The notes: generated from the sequence alone by a model not told the origin. A stretch of 64,000 bases of DNA from Dethiosulfatarculus sandiegensis (GCF_000931935.2 NZ_AZAC01000021.1:1-64000); one strand, 5' to 3'. Counted from the stretch's first letter, positions 7,805 to 17,146 are shown. Numbers and translations are program-made.

Positions 7805-8906
7805 CTGTATTCCTCATATGTTTCTCGACCTTGGGGGCCAAGGATTCAAGCGCGTTAAGCACCTGATCCAGGCGGATATCGCTTACGTTCCCCCCATTGA
7901 CCACAATGCTGTAAGGGGCCTGCCAGGGGCTCCACACATCGGTCTTGGTCCTGCCCCATAATATCACCTGGGGGGTTCCCACGCTGGCGGCCAGATGCAT
8001 GGGCCCGCCTTCGGCGGTGATGAATACCGAGGCCCGTTTGATCATGGCGGTGAATTCCTTAAGGCTCCTGGACCAGTAAACCAAAGGCACCGGTTCTATT
8101 CCGGCCAAAAGTTCCCTCACCCACTCACCGTCAGCCGGAGCATGGGTCACCACCACCTTTTCGCCCCGGCTTATAAGCTGCTGCACCAGGTCCCGGTAAT
8201 TCTCCGAAGGCCAAAGCCGGTCCGGGCGATAGGCCCAGCGGGTGATATTCACGATAACGGGTTCAACCGCTTTGTCAAACCCTTGTTTTTCCAGAAAAGT
8301 CTCGACCTTTTCCCCTGACAGGGGGGGAATCGCCACGAAAAGCTCCCCAGGCTCCATATCAAGGCCCAAAGCCTTTAGCATGTAAAAGCAGCGTTTAACC
8401 TCATGCATGCCCTCGGGTGGCCAGTCAACCGGTATATTATAATAAAACCCCCATTTTTTCCGCTTTCCCCGGGCTTCGGGTCCCACCCGCCACCTGGCTT
8501 TGCTGGCATAGTTGAGCCAGGCCTGGGAAGAGGAAAAACTGGACCTGAAAGATATGGCCAGATCATACTTTTGTTTTCTGATCAAAGACTGCACCCTGGC
8601 CAGGCGTAAAAGGGATTCAATTTTGCCGTATTTTTTATGCTTGGCTTTGGGATAGACATAAAGCTCATCCAAGGCCCGATGACCCTTGATCGCCTCCTCG
8701 GCGAGGGTGCAGACCAGGGCGGCTATATGCGCGTTGGGAAAGGCCTTCCTAAGGGCATCCAAGGCCGGGGTGGTGCAGATGACATCGCCGATGTTGTCAT
8801 TTCTGACCACCAGAATCTTTTTTACTGCCGAAGGATCGAAACCACCCGGCTGATCCTTGGGCCCGCCCAATACCAACAGATTATAAAGACCGGATAAAAA
8901 AGACAA
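7794..8906 (-). CDS. Glycosyltransferase family 9 protein (heptosyltransferase-like)
   Basis: 370 residues from a TTG start with AAGGGG five nt upstream. The GT9 hallmarks are the early K-K-I-L-V-V-R-N-D-N-I-G-D-V-I-C-T-T-P-A-L segment (about 28-48) and the late T-A-E-G-G-P-M-H-L-A-A-S-V-G-T-P (about 303-318). These enzymes move heptose from ADP-heptose to the inner core on the cytoplasmic face. The acceptor is unknown. Unlike the other four GT9 proteins in this window it has no C-terminal four-cysteine motif, so it may use a different acceptor or donor. Confidence 0.85.
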   Translation of the reverse strand: MSFLSGLYNLLVLGGPKDQPGGFDPSAVKKILVVRNDNIGDVICTTPALDALRKAFPNAHIAALVCTLAEEAIKGHRALDELYVYPKAKHKKYGKIESLLRLARVQSLIRKQKYDLAISFRSSFSSSQAWLNYASKARWRVGPEARGKRKKWGFYYNIPVDWPPEGMHEVKRCFYMLKALGLDMEPGELFVAIPPLSGEKVETFLEKQGFDKAVEPVIVNITRWAYRPDRLWPSENYRDLVQQLISRGEKVVVTHAPADGEWVRELLAGIEPVPLVYWSRSLKEFTAMIKRASVFITAEGGPMHLAASVGTPQVILWGRTKTDVWSPWQAPYSIVVNGGNVSDIRLDQVLNALESLAPKVEKHMRNTDEL

Positions 8907-8908
8907 AT

Positions 8909-10018
8909 CTACCCCTTCATGGCCTTTTCAATGTTCTGGGCGAAGTTATCCCAATTGAAACGTTCCCTGACCAGTTCCCTGCCCTTGACGCCCATTTCCC
9001 TGGCCTTTTTGGGCTTTTTCAAAAGGCTTGCCAGGGCCTTGGTCACTTCCTCCACGTCCTTGGGCCGGGTCAGGATGCCTGTGGATTCATCGACCACCTC
9101 AGGCACCCCGCCCAAGCGGCTGGCCACCACCGGCAGTTCACAGGCCATGGCCTCGGCAATGGAAAGCCCCAGGGCCTCTTCACCGTGGCTGGGAAACACC
9201 GCAATGTCCCCCAGGGCATAAAAGGCGGGCAGGTTCTTGGGGTCCATGAAACCGGCCATTTGCACCCGGTCGCCAAGCCCCATTTCCCTGGCCTTTTTCT
9301 CCAGATCCAAACGATAAGGGCCTTCCCCGGCCACCACCATCTTGAGGTTGGGCCATTTCTCCCTTAATGCGGCCATGGCCTCCATGGCGTATTGAATCCC
9401 TTTCAGAGGCACCAGCCGCACAGCGCTCACCAGCACCTGGTCTGATTCTTCCAGGCCGAAACTTCTCAACATGTCAGGGTCCGGGGCAACCGGGCGAAAA
9501 GAATCCGTATCCACGCCCGGATAGTCAACCCTGACCTCCAGGCCGCTGGCCTTTTCAATCTGGGAGGCGTTAAAGGCGCTCACTGCCCCCAGGTAATCCA
9601 GCTTTTTGCCCAGAAAGGTGAAACCGGGGTAAAACTCGGTTCCCCCGCTGTAATACCCTATCCTGGCCTTGCTTCCCCTGGCGGCCCAGAGCACCGGGGC
9701 CAAGTCATAGGGTTTGAAGATGAGAATCCGGTCATAGTCGCCTTGCCTTAAATCGGCAACCGCATTTCGGGCAAAGGAAAACCTCTCCATCAGCTTGCGG
9801 AACCTGGACCCCCAGTTGGGGTATTCATCCCGGTTTTTATGGTCAAAGGTCTTTACAGTGAGTCCCTGGGCGGCAGAAGGCAAAGGCCTTTGGCTTTTCC
9901 CCCCGAAAAAGTGGACCTCATGCCCCTGATCAGCCAGACAGCGCCCCAAACGCCAGGCAATAGTCTCCATGCCTCCGCTTTTGGTGGTGCAGGTCAGGTT
10001 ATATATGGCCCATTTCAA
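8909..10018 (-). CDS. Glycosyltransferase family 4
   Basis: 369 residues, TTG start overlapping the preceding stop (TTGA). A GT-B retaining transferase: the acceptor-side domain has S-G-G-M-E-T near 14-19; the nucleotide-sugar domain has V-R-L-V-P-L-K-G-I near 205-213, V-V-A-G-E-G-P-Y and the E-x7-E motif E-E-A-L-G-L-S-I-A-E (about 290-299) that marks GT4. The sugar donor is not readable from sequence. Context says it extends the LPS core. A two-base gap separates it from the GT9 gene downstream. Confidence 0.82.
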   Translation of the reverse strand: MKWAIYNLTCTTKSGGMETIAWRLGRCLADQGHEVHFFGGKSQRPLPSAAQGLTVKTFDHKNRDEYPNWGSRFRKLMERFSFARNAVADLRQGDYDRILIFKPYDLAPVLWAARGSKARIGYYSGGTEFYPGFTFLGKKLDYLGAVSAFNASQIEKASGLEVRVDYPGVDTDSFRPVAPDPDMLRSFGLEESDQVLVSAVRLVPLKGIQYAMEAMAALREKWPNLKMVVAGEGPYRLDLEKKAREMGLGDRVQMAGFMDPKNLPAFYALGDIAVFPSHGEEALGLSIAEAMACELPVVASRLGGVPEVVDESTGILTRPKDVEEVTKALASLLKKPKKAREMGVKGRELVRERFNWDNFAQNIEKAMKG

Positions 10019-11187
10019 TTGCTTAACTCCTTAATCACGCTGATCATGGTCTGGGCGCGCTGCTCCCAGGTATATTTTCCCGCTGTTTTTTGGCCCCGCT
10101 GCCCCAGGCTCGCAGACAGCTCCGGCTTTTCGGCCAAGTTATCCATGGCCAAAGCCAGGGAGTCGGGGTCATCCGGGGTGAACAAAACAGCGTCTTTATC
10201 CGGTTCAAGTACAGCCCTGGCCGCGGGTAAATCCGGAGCGATCACCGCGCAACCGGCAGCCAGGTATTCAAAAAGCTTAAGCGGGCTGGTGAACTCGGCT
10301 GAGATGCGCATGGCGCCCGCCCCGGGCCAAACCGCGACCCGGGCCCTGGAAAGCAGCTCCCGCACCTGATCCTGACCGGCCTTGGCACGTAAAACCAACC
10401 TGTCCTGTACAGAAAGTTTGTCCGCCAGTTCGCTGACCCTTTGCCAATCCCGGCCGTTTTCTTCACCACCTAAAATCTCAAGGCGCGTCTTTCTGGTTTT
10501 GGCCAGGGCCCTGAGCAAAAGGTCCACCCCTTTCCAGGGGGCCAGGCTGCCCGCATAGGCCACCAGCCCAGGTTGCCTCCGATTCTCCAAAGGCAGAAAA
10601 AAGGCCCGGTCAACCCCGGAGGGAACCAAGGGCAAGGGACCTGATTCCCTCACCATCGGGGCCAAAGCCTCGGCCAGGGGGCTGGATATGGCAGCCACCT
10701 TGTCCGCCCCTTTAAGCACCCTTTTTTCCATAGCCTCCAGCCGGGCCAGTTTTTCAGGGTTCATCCCCTCTTCCCGTGCGGTCTGGCTGAAGATCTCATG
10801 AGCCTCATATACCAGCCTGAGCCCATGATTTCCGGTGTGAGCCAATAAAAAATCGGCTAATTTCAAATGTCTCACCCAAACCGCATCCACGCCCCGGCCT
10901 GCCAGACGCTTAAGCCGGGCCAAGGCGCAGGAGTTATAGACTCCATGATGATTGAAAGGCAGGGCCAGGCCGGGTCCGGTCTGGGCCATGAATACAGGCT
11001 CTATCCTTAAATTCGGGACGGACTTCATACCCAGGTCGGCCAACCGGGCCTTAAGCCCCCAAAACCGGCCCACCACAAAATGCACTTCACAGCCTTTTTC
11101 AGCCAGTGCTCTCATGGTGGCGGCCCCGGCCCTTACCCTGGGCAGGTCCCTGCCCCAATGCTCAGGATACAGCCAAGCCAGTCTCAC
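10015..11187 (-). CDS. Glycosyltransferase family 4
   Basis: 390 residues from a GTG start that overlaps the upstream stop (GTGA). Typical GT4 C-terminal half: a G-S-L-A-P-W-K-G-V-D segment near 203-212 and S-P-L-K-L-F-E-Y-L-A-A-G-C-A-V near 305-319 with the conserved E and K of the donor site. The N-terminal half has R-A-G-A-A-T-M-R-A-L, typical of the acceptor side. Substrates are unknown. It lies in the core cluster and has no membrane segment, so it acts on the cytoplasmic side of the inner membrane. Confidence 0.8.
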   Translation of the reverse strand: MRLAWLYPEHWGRDLPRVRAGAATMRALAEKGCEVHFVVGRFWGLKARLADLGMKSVPNLRIEPVFMAQTGPGLALPFNHHGVYNSCALARLKRLAGRGVDAVWVRHLKLADFLLAHTGNHGLRLVYEAHEIFSQTAREEGMNPEKLARLEAMEKRVLKGADKVAAISSPLAEALAPMVRESGPLPLVPSGVDRAFFLPLENRRQPGLVAYAGSLAPWKGVDLLLRALAKTRKTRLEILGGEENGRDWQRVSELADKLSVQDRLVLRAKAGQDQVRELLSRARVAVWPGAGAMRISAEFTSPLKLFEYLAAGCAVIAPDLPAARAVLEPDKDAVLFTPDDPDSLALAMDNLAEKPELSASLGQRGQKTAGKYTWEQRAQTMISVIKELSN

Positions 11188-12179
11188 GATTCTTTTCCCT
11201 TGAGGGAATCCAGCATGACCGAGGCCACAGACAACACCTTTTCCTTATCCAGGGCCCGCATGCAAACCGGGTCCTGACAGGCCTTGGTCAGGCATTTTTC
11301 ACAAGTCCTCGGTGTCTCCAAAATACGGGAGCCGGGCAATATGGGCCCAATCGTTTTGGCATCGGTGGGGCCGAACAGGGCCAGAACCGGCCTGCCCACC
11401 GCCTGGCAAAGGTGCATGGGGCCGGTGTCATTGGTTATCAGAAACTCCACCTGGGCCAGAACCGCGGCGCAAAGCCTCAAGGGCAGGCCCAAGGCGTTCA
11501 CCACCTCTTTTCCGGAGGCGTTTTGCACCTCTTCAGCCAGGCCGGATTCACCGGCGCTCCCCACCACCAGGCAAGCGGCCTGCTTTTCGGCCAGGCGCCC
11601 CGCCACCCAACCGAAATTTGACGCGGGCCAGGTTTTATAGATCTGGGCTGCACCGGGACACAAGGCAACCAGTTTTTTATCCTGAAGGCCCCGATCGGCC
11701 AGCCAGGCCCGGCCGGCATAAAGCTCCTCTTCGCTCAAATACACCTGCATGGGCTCAGGGTCGGAATCCGCCCCAACCAAATCGGTTAAATTAAGCCTTT
11801 TCTCTATTACATGCTGGCTGGGGTCCGGAACCATGGCGTAGAGCCTCTTAGCTTTATTTTCCCAACCTTGCAGGTTCCAGGCCTGGTCATAGCGCAGAAA
11901 AGACAAAAGTTTTCTTACATCGCTGTTGGCATGGAGCACCACCACCCGGCTGTATTTGCGAAAGCAGAGCTTACCCCCCAGGAAAAGACGCACCAAGTCA
12001 TTGTTGCGATAGGAAAAAAGCTGTTTTATATGGGGATTCCCCTGTAAGAGGGGAAGCCTTTTTTGATGCACCAAAACATCCAGATCAAACTTCCGGCCCA
12101 GAACCGATAAGGCGGGGGTGCACAAAAGGGTGTCCCCCAAGGCGGTGGTGCAGACTGCCAGGGCGCGCTCTTTTTTCAT
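11184..12179 (-). CDS. Glycosyltransferase family 9 with C-terminal Cys4 motif
   Basis: 331 residues, ATG start overlapping the upstream stop (ATGA). The GT9 pattern is seen in A-L-G-D-T-L-L-C-T-P-A-L-S-V-L (about 13-27) and T-N-D-T-G-P-M-H-L-C-Q-A-V-G-R-P (about 248-263). The C-terminus has CEKCLTKACQDPVC, a C-x2-C-x4-C-x4-C cluster shared with three other GT9 proteins here. Probably transfers heptose or a similar sugar to the growing core; acceptor unknown. Confidence 0.82.
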   Translation of the reverse strand: MKKERALAVCTTALGDTLLCTPALSVLGRKFDLDVLVHQKRLPLLQGNPHIKQLFSYRNNDLVRLFLGGKLCFRKYSRVVVLHANSDVRKLLSFLRYDQAWNLQGWENKAKRLYAMVPDPSQHVIEKRLNLTDLVGADSDPEPMQVYLSEEELYAGRAWLADRGLQDKKLVALCPGAAQIYKTWPASNFGWVAGRLAEKQAACLVVGSAGESGLAEEVQNASGKEVVNALGLPLRLCAAVLAQVEFLITNDTGPMHLCQAVGRPVLALFGPTDAKTIGPILPGSRILETPRTCEKCLTKACQDPVCMRALDKEKVLSVASVMLDSLKGKES

Positions 12180-13297
12180 GACCCCTGTCCACCAGCCATA
12201 GAGGCCGCCTTTTCCATCAACTCGGCCGTACGGCCCACCATATCCTCCAGGCTGGGGAGATCCGGCTCAAAGCGCCCTTTGAACTCCATGGCCCTGGATA
12301 CGGCCAGGCCCAGATCCTCTATATCGGCCGGGTTTTTGAGTACAAATCCGCTTTTACCGTCAACCACCAGTTCGGAAGCCCCATTTTTGCCGGTGGTGAC
12401 CACAGGGGTGCCGCAGGCCAGGGCTTCAAGGCAGGCATTGGCGCAAGGGTCATACAAAGTCGGCAGGCACATCACATCGGCCAGGGCCAGAAGCTCCGGC
12501 GCATCCGCCCTGCCGCCCAAAAACTCAACCCTTTCCTGAACCCCCTGTCTGGCGGCCAGGGCCTTGTAGCGGCTTATCCTGTCCCTTCCGGCCACTAAAA
12601 GCCTGGCTTGCGGAACCTTGGCCAGGGCCCTTATGGCAAAAGAGAGCCCCTTTCGCTCAAAACCGGAGCCCAAGAACAGAATGGTCTTTTCCTTTTCACC
12701 CAAACCCAGCTCAGCCCTTTTATCACTGATCTTACCTGGTTGGGAGGCCAAGATATAGGGGGTTTTTTCCACTCCGTTGTAAATGACCGCCACCCGGTCA
12801 TCGCTTAGGCCAAAGTGTTTTTTCAGCTCCTCCGCCACCAGACGGCTGTTGGCAATGGCCACCTTCAGCTCAGGGGCGGTAAAGGTGCGGCGCTCCAGAT
12901 CCAGGATCGCCCGGTGCCTTGGCAGCACCTTAAAGGAAAACCGCTTTAAGGCGGATTCATAGGGGGACCTGTGTTCAAGCCAGGCCGCGTGACACCCGTC
13001 GCCCGCCCTTAAAAGGGGGCTGCCCGGGACCCGGTCCAGGGAAAGAAAGGTGTCAAGGCCCAAAAGTTCCATCTGCACCCTGGCGGCCACCCCGAAATCC
13101 ACGGCCTGGGAGCTGGGAGTGCTCTTGTCCACAAAAGCATAGTGCACATTAAGCCCCGGCGGACGATGACCGGTCCAACTGGTGGTCATCACATGGACCT
13201 CATGTCCCCTGTCCAAAAGGCCCTTGGCCAGCAAAAGAAGGCTTTTTTCAGCCCCGCCCGCCTGGTCGTATTTGAATCTGATAAGTCCCAGACGCAA
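12176..13297 (-). CDS. Glycosyltransferase family 4 (WaaG-like)
   Basis: 373 residues from a TTG start with AAAGGA eight nt upstream. The N-terminus has D-Q-A-G-G-A-E-K-S-L (about 11-20) and the donor half has F-L-G-S-G-F-E-R-K-G-L near 208-218 and Y-D-P-C-A-N-A-C-L-E-A-L near 288-299. The G-G-A-E-K-S and E-R-K-G-L patterns resemble WaaG, which adds the first hexose to heptose II. I call it WaaG-like rather than waaG because the exact acceptor cannot be deduced. It sits between two GT9 genes. Confidence 0.78.
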   Translation of the reverse strand: MRLGLIRFKYDQAGGAEKSLLLLAKGLLDRGHEVHVMTTSWTGHRPPGLNVHYAFVDKSTPSSQAVDFGVAARVQMELLGLDTFLSLDRVPGSPLLRAGDGCHAAWLEHRSPYESALKRFSFKVLPRHRAILDLERRTFTAPELKVAIANSRLVAEELKKHFGLSDDRVAVIYNGVEKTPYILASQPGKISDKRAELGLGEKEKTILFLGSGFERKGLSFAIRALAKVPQARLLVAGRDRISRYKALAARQGVQERVEFLGGRADAPELLALADVMCLPTLYDPCANACLEALACGTPVVTTGKNGASELVVDGKSGFVLKNPADIEDLGLAVSRAMEFKGRFEPDLPSLEDMVGRTAELMEKAASMAGGQGS

Positions 13298-13300
13298 TGT

Positions 13301-14362
13301 TCACGTCCTTTCCAAGAGCCGGTCCACCGCCCGGATCACCATTTCAGGAGGCATCTCGGTAAGGCAGCGGCTCACCTTGGAGCCTTGGCAACCGTCCCTG
13401 CCGCAAGGACGGCAATCCATATCCAGGGTGACCACCTCGCTTGGCACCTGCCAGGGGCCCCACATTTTTTCCCCGGAGGGTCCGAAAAGCACAACCACCG
13501 GAGTGTTGAGACCGGCGGCCATATGCATCGGCGCACTGTCCACCCCGAAAAAAAGCCGGGCCCTTTTTATAAGTGCGCCCAGCAAATAAAGGTCCACCTT
13601 GCCCGCCAGATTCAAAAAGGGCGGTTTTTTCATACACTTTAAAATTTGGTGTGCAAAATCCAGCTCCACCTTGTCCGGGGCGCAGGTAAGCACAACAGGA
13701 AGCCCGAGCTTTTCAAGATATTCTATTACCTTGGCATTGCCTTCGGCAGTCCAGGTCTTGAACATCCAACGGCTGGTGGGGTGCACCAGGGCGAAACCGC
13801 CCGGTTCAAGGTTGTTTTGGGACAGGATTTCATCCGCCCGGGCCTGGGCCACGGAGCCGGGCTCGAACTTGAGCCCCAGGTCTTTTGGGTGCAGCCCCAG
13901 TTCCCTGGGCTGCCGCAAAAAAGTCTCGACCACATGATTTTGGGTGCCCCTGGAATTAACCAGCACATGAAAGGCGCGGGAGCGGATGTGTTTTTTTTTC
14001 GGCTCAAAACCCACCCTCAGGCGGGCAGAGCTGATCAGGCTTAAAAAGGCCCCCCGGTCACCGCCGGAAAGCTCCATGGAAAGGTCATAGCGCCTTTTCC
14101 TGAGCTCCTTTATCATCCTGAGCCTTGCAGCCAACAAATTTCCGTTTTCAGAAGCTTTGCGCTCAAGGGTCACCAGATGATCCACCAGGGGGCTATAGCG
14201 CACCATGGCCTCGGTGCCCTGGTTGACCACCATGGTTATGGCAAGGCCGGGAAACCTCTCTTTTAAGGCGGTTAAAACCGGAGTGGTGACAAGAACGTCA
14301 CCTATATGCCCCAATTTGATAACCAGGGCATTTTTGGGATTTGAGCCAGCAGGTATTTCCAC
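13301..14362 (-). CDS. Glycosyltransferase family 9, heptosyltransferase with Cys4 motif
   Basis: 353 residues, GTG start three nt after the Trm112 stop. The GT9 N-terminal signature A-L-V-I-K-L-G-H-I-G-D-V-L-V-T-T-P-V-L is at about 12-30, and the late G-V-D-S-A-P-M-H-M-A-A-G-L (about 274-286) is at the ADP-sugar site. A C-terminal CRPCGRDGC...C cluster (C-x2-C-x4-C-x7-C) follows. It resembles the WaaQ-type third heptosyltransferase in being an additional GT9 beside waaC and waaF, but the acceptor is not established. Confidence 0.82.
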   Translation of the reverse strand: MEIPAGSNPKNALVIKLGHIGDVLVTTPVLTALKERFPGLAITMVVNQGTEAMVRYSPLVDHLVTLERKASENGNLLAARLRMIKELRKRRYDLSMELSGGDRGAFLSLISSARLRVGFEPKKKHIRSRAFHVLVNSRGTQNHVVETFLRQPRELGLHPKDLGLKFEPGSVAQARADEILSQNNLEPGGFALVHPTSRWMFKTWTAEGNAKVIEYLEKLGLPVVLTCAPDKVELDFAHQILKCMKKPPFLNLAGKVDLYLLGALIKRARLFFGVDSAPMHMAAGLNTPVVVLFGPSGEKMWGPWQVPSEVVTLDMDCRPCGRDGCQGSKVSRCLTEMPPEMVIRAVDRLLERT

Positions 14363-14365
14363 AGC

Positions 14366-14539
14366 CTAGCCTTCCAGGGATTTGGCCTCTTCAATCAGCA
14401 TTACCGGAATATCGTTTTCTATCCGGTATTTCAAACGGCAGTCAGAACATATCAGCCAATTTTGGTCTGGGCTGAGCTCAACCTGCCCACGGCATTTGGG
14501 GCAGGCCAGAATCTTTAACAATTCCCTATCAATCGCCAT
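14366..14539 (-). CDS. Trm112/YcaR-like small zinc-binding protein
   Basis: 57 residues, short and easily missed. It begins M-A-I-D-R-E-L-L-K-I-L-A and has two Cys pairs, CPKC at 13-16 and CSDC at 32-35, followed by L-K-Y-R-I-E-N-D-I-P-V-M-L, the Trm112/UPF0434 signature. The start codon overlaps the epimerase stop by one base (TAATG), and the next gene starts three nt after its own stop. In E. coli the homologue ycaR lies in the lpxK-kdsB operon, so an association with lipid A genes is conserved. Eukaryotic Trm112 activates methyltransferases; the bacterial role is not known. Confidence 0.9.
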   Translation of the reverse strand: MAIDRELLKILACPKCRGQVELSPDQNWLICSDCRLKYRIENDIPVMLIEEAKSLEG

Positions 14540-15504
14540 TATCCCACCACCTTTTGCAATATGGGGAGCATCTCGCTTACCCAGGCATATTCCAATTCAA
14601 GGCCCTTTTGCAAGTCAAAGGCAGGGGTGTAACCCAAAATTTCCCTGGCCGAGGAGGTGTCGGCGCTTGTGTTTCTCACATCGCCTTTGGCCACGGGAAG
14701 ACGGTTGACCTTTGCCTTTTTGCCGATTATGCCCTCCAAAAGCTCGATCACCCGGTTAACCGAAACCCGCGCCCCTCCGCCGATATTAAAGACCCTGCCC
14801 TTGGCCTCAGGCGCCAGGGCGGCGGCCACAGTGGCATCCACCACATCGCTCACAAAAGTGAAGTCCCGCGACTGCTCGCCATCACCAAAAAGGCGTATTT
14901 CGGCGCCTTCAATCATGGCCCTGATAAAACGGTGGAAGGCCATATCCGGCCTCTGACGGGGGCCATAGACTGTAAAATAACGCAGGCTGACGGTGTCCAG
15001 CCCGAAATTGCGGTGATAAAGGCCCGCCAGATGCTCACCGGCCAACTTGGTGACCCCATAGGGAGAAACCGGCCAACAGGCATTGGACTCATGGGAAGGC
15101 AGCTCTTTGCTGTCGCCGTAGACCGAACTGGAACTGGCATAGACCAGGCGCTTTAAACCGGTCTCCATTCCCTTTTCCAAAAGGGCCTGGGTGCTCATGA
15201 CATTGTTGTGGGTATAGACCTGGAAATTGGATCCCCAGGATTTGCGCACCCCTGCCTGGGCGGCCAGGTGTATCACCACATCCACCTGATCCAAAAGGCG
15301 ATCCAGGTCAGAGGTGACTATATCCTGTTCCAGAAATTCAAAGGCCTCATGTTCCAGGCTGGTTCTGAGGTTGCCATCTTTAAGCTCGCGGGGATAATAG
15401 TCGGTAAAACAATCCACCCCGCACACCCGGTGACCCAGGTCCAGCAGTTTTTCACTAACCTGGGACCCGATGAATCCCGCTACACCAGTCACTAATACCT
15501 TCAT
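14539..15504 (-). CDS. NAD-dependent epimerase/dehydratase (extended SDR), probable UDP-sugar 4-epimerase
   Basis: 321 residues. The Rossmann motif T-G-V-A-G-F-I-G-S at residues 6-14, the catalytic Ser/Tyr/Lys set in A-S-S-S-S-V-Y-G (about 122-129) and Y-G-V-T-K (about 149-153), and the R-Y-F-T-V-Y-G-P-R-Q-R-P-D-M-A segment typical of UDP-glucuronate and UDP-glucose 4-epimerases. With ugd in the same cluster, UDP-glucuronate to UDP-galacturonate conversion is likely, but UDP-glucose/galactose epimerase or a decarboxylase cannot be excluded. It overlaps waaC by 4 nt. Confidence 0.82.
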   Translation of the reverse strand: MKVLVTGVAGFIGSQVSEKLLDLGHRVCGVDCFTDYYPRELKDGNLRTSLEHEAFEFLEQDIVTSDLDRLLDQVDVVIHLAAQAGVRKSWGSNFQVYTHNNVMSTQALLEKGMETGLKRLVYASSSSVYGDSKELPSHESNACWPVSPYGVTKLAGEHLAGLYHRNFGLDTVSLRYFTVYGPRQRPDMAFHRFIRAMIEGAEIRLFGDGEQSRDFTFVSDVVDATVAAALAPEAKGRVFNIGGGARVSVNRVIELLEGIIGKKAKVNRLPVAKGDVRNTSADTSSAREILGYTPAFDLQKGLELEYAWVSEMLPILQKVVG

Positions 15505-16559
15505 ATATGCTCCACAGGCGGACCGTTCTCCGCAGTGTTTTCTGAAACAAGATCAAGGGCGGCCTTGGCAACCATATCCGGAGTCAAGCCTGTCATGCAT
15601 TCGGGATCAGGGCATTCGCGCCTGAAACAGGGGCTGCAATCAAGGCCCAGGCGCATTATCTTGTGCCCTTTGCCATGAGGGCCGGTGCGCCAGGGAGCAG
15701 TGGGGCCGAAAAGGGCCGTCACCTTGGCTCCGACCGCGCCGGCCAGGTGCATGACGCCTGTATCGGTGGTCACCACGGTATTGGCCAAGGTCATTAAAGC
15801 GGCAAGGTGCTTTAAATCGGTATCACCGGCCAAGTCCACAAGCCCACTGCCCAGGTCGGCCATTTCGGCTATCTTTGATGTCACCTGCCGGTCGGCGGCA
15901 GATCCGGTCGTAATAAGGCGCAGACCCTTTTGGGATAGGATCTTGGCCAACTCGGCCCAGTGTTCTTCAGGCCAGAGTTTGGATTCCCACTTGGCAACCG
16001 GATGCAATACAACCAATGGACCGTTAACATGGCCGATCAGATCCCTGACCCGGGCCAAATCCGCTTCTTGAGGAGCAAGGCCAAATTCTACCTTTTGCGG
16101 CCTGGGAACATGCAAAGGCTCAAGGGTGTCCAGATAGCGCTCAAGGGCCGGACGGTCCGGGTCATAGGGCGGCAGGCGATGGTTCAAGGCGCGGGCGGCC
16201 AGGGGTTCCTTGCCCCCGCTGAAACCGACCTTTACCTCCGCCCTGGCCAAGGAGACAAAGATAGCACTTTTCAAAAGGCCTTGCAAGTCAAGCACATAGT
16301 CGTAACGATCTCTGCGCAGGCGACGCAAAAAGGAGCTAACCACCTGGATATAACCGTTTTTTCCCTTACCGACCAAATAACGGGGAGATATGAGCACCCG
16401 GTCCACGGCCGGATGCCCCTGAACCAGTCCCACAGAGGGAGACTCCACCAGCCAGTCCAGTCTGGAGTCGGGCCAGTGTTTCTTTATGGCCATGGCCACG
16501 GGCAGAGACTGCACCACATCGCCCAAAGCGGACAGCTTGACGATCAATATCCTTTTCAA
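15501..16559 (-). CDS. waaC: Lipopolysaccharide heptosyltransferase I
   Basis: 352 residues from a TTG start overlapping the gmhB stop, with AAGGAG upstream. The N-terminus M-K-R-I-L-I-V-K-L-S-A-L-G-D-V-V-Q-S-L-P (1-20) and D-W-L-V-E-S-P (about 35-41) are typical of WaaC, which adds the first heptose to Kdo. The T-T-D-T-G-V-M-H-L-A-G-A-V-G motif (about 264-277) binds ADP-heptose. A C-terminal CSPCFRREC...C cluster is present. The W-L-V-E and D-V-V-Q-S-L-P features favour WaaC over other GT9 members. Confidence 0.88.
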   Translation of the reverse strand: MKRILIVKLSALGDVVQSLPVAMAIKKHWPDSRLDWLVESPSVGLVQGHPAVDRVLISPRYLVGKGKNGYIQVVSSFLRRLRRDRYDYVLDLQGLLKSAIFVSLARAEVKVGFSGGKEPLAARALNHRLPPYDPDRPALERYLDTLEPLHVPRPQKVEFGLAPQEADLARVRDLIGHVNGPLVVLHPVAKWESKLWPEEHWAELAKILSQKGLRLITTGSAADRQVTSKIAEMADLGSGLVDLAGDTDLKHLAALMTLANTVVTTDTGVMHLAGAVGAKVTALFGPTAPWRTGPHGKGHKIMRLGLDCSPCFRRECPDPECMTGLTPDMVAKAALDLVSENTAENGPPVEHI

Positions 16560-17146
16560 GCCCGCTCCTTTGCTTTTTTATGGGCGATAATCCACTCGGC
16601 CGCCTGCAAAAGGCCATGGGCAACAAAATCCGGGGTGTGGCTGGGGTCCTCGGCCGGGCCGTCGTCCTGGCCCGTGGTGACCATCAAGGAGGTGCAGCCC
16701 GCGGCCAAGCCTGCGGCCACATCCCGCTTTCTGTCACCGATCATATAGGAGGAGCCTAAATCAAGCCCCATATCCTCAGCCGCCCGCAAAAGTAGTCCGG
16801 GCAGGGGTTTTCTGCAGCCACAGACCTTGGAAAAGCGGGGGACCTTACCCTCTTTGGGATGATGGGGGCAGACGTAATAGGCGTCCAATGAGGCCCCCTT
16901 TTGGGCCAACATCTCATCCAGGGCCCGGTGGACCTGCCCCACCTCTTCCATACCGTATATACCCCGGGCAACCCCGGACTGGTTGGTCACCACCACCAGG
17001 GCAAAACCGGCCTGTTTAAGCTTTATAAGTGCCTCGGGCACCTGGGGCAAAAGGTTCAAGTCCTCCACCCGGTGCAAAAAATTAACTTCCCTGTTTATGG
17101 TGCCGTCGCGATCCAAGAAAACCGCGGGCCTTTTTGGGTTGCTCAA
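16556..17146 (-). CDS. gmhB: D-glycero-beta-D-manno-heptose 1,7-bisphosphate 7-phosphatase
   Basis: 196 residues from a TTG at 17146, chosen because GGAGG lies seven nt upstream and it places the HAD motif correctly; a longer reading to 17266 overlaps waaF and has no support. The enzyme removes the 7-phosphate in ADP-heptose synthesis. HAD motif I F-L-D-R-D-G-T-I-N is at about 10-18, motif II V-V-T-N-Q-S-G-V-A-R-G at about 54-64, and the zinc-binding CPHH...CGC set of the GmhB subfamily near 107-125. It overlaps waaF and waaC by 4 nt each. Confidence 0.92.
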   Translation of the reverse strand: MSNPKRPAVFLDRDGTINREVNFLHRVEDLNLLPQVPEALIKLKQAGFALVVVTNQSGVARGIYGMEEVGQVHRALDEMLAQKGASLDAYYVCPHHPKEGKVPRFSKVCGCRKPLPGLLLRAAEDMGLDLGSSYMIGDRKRDVAAGLAAGCTSLMVTTGQDDGPAEDPSHTPDFVAHGLLQAAEWIIAHKKAKERA

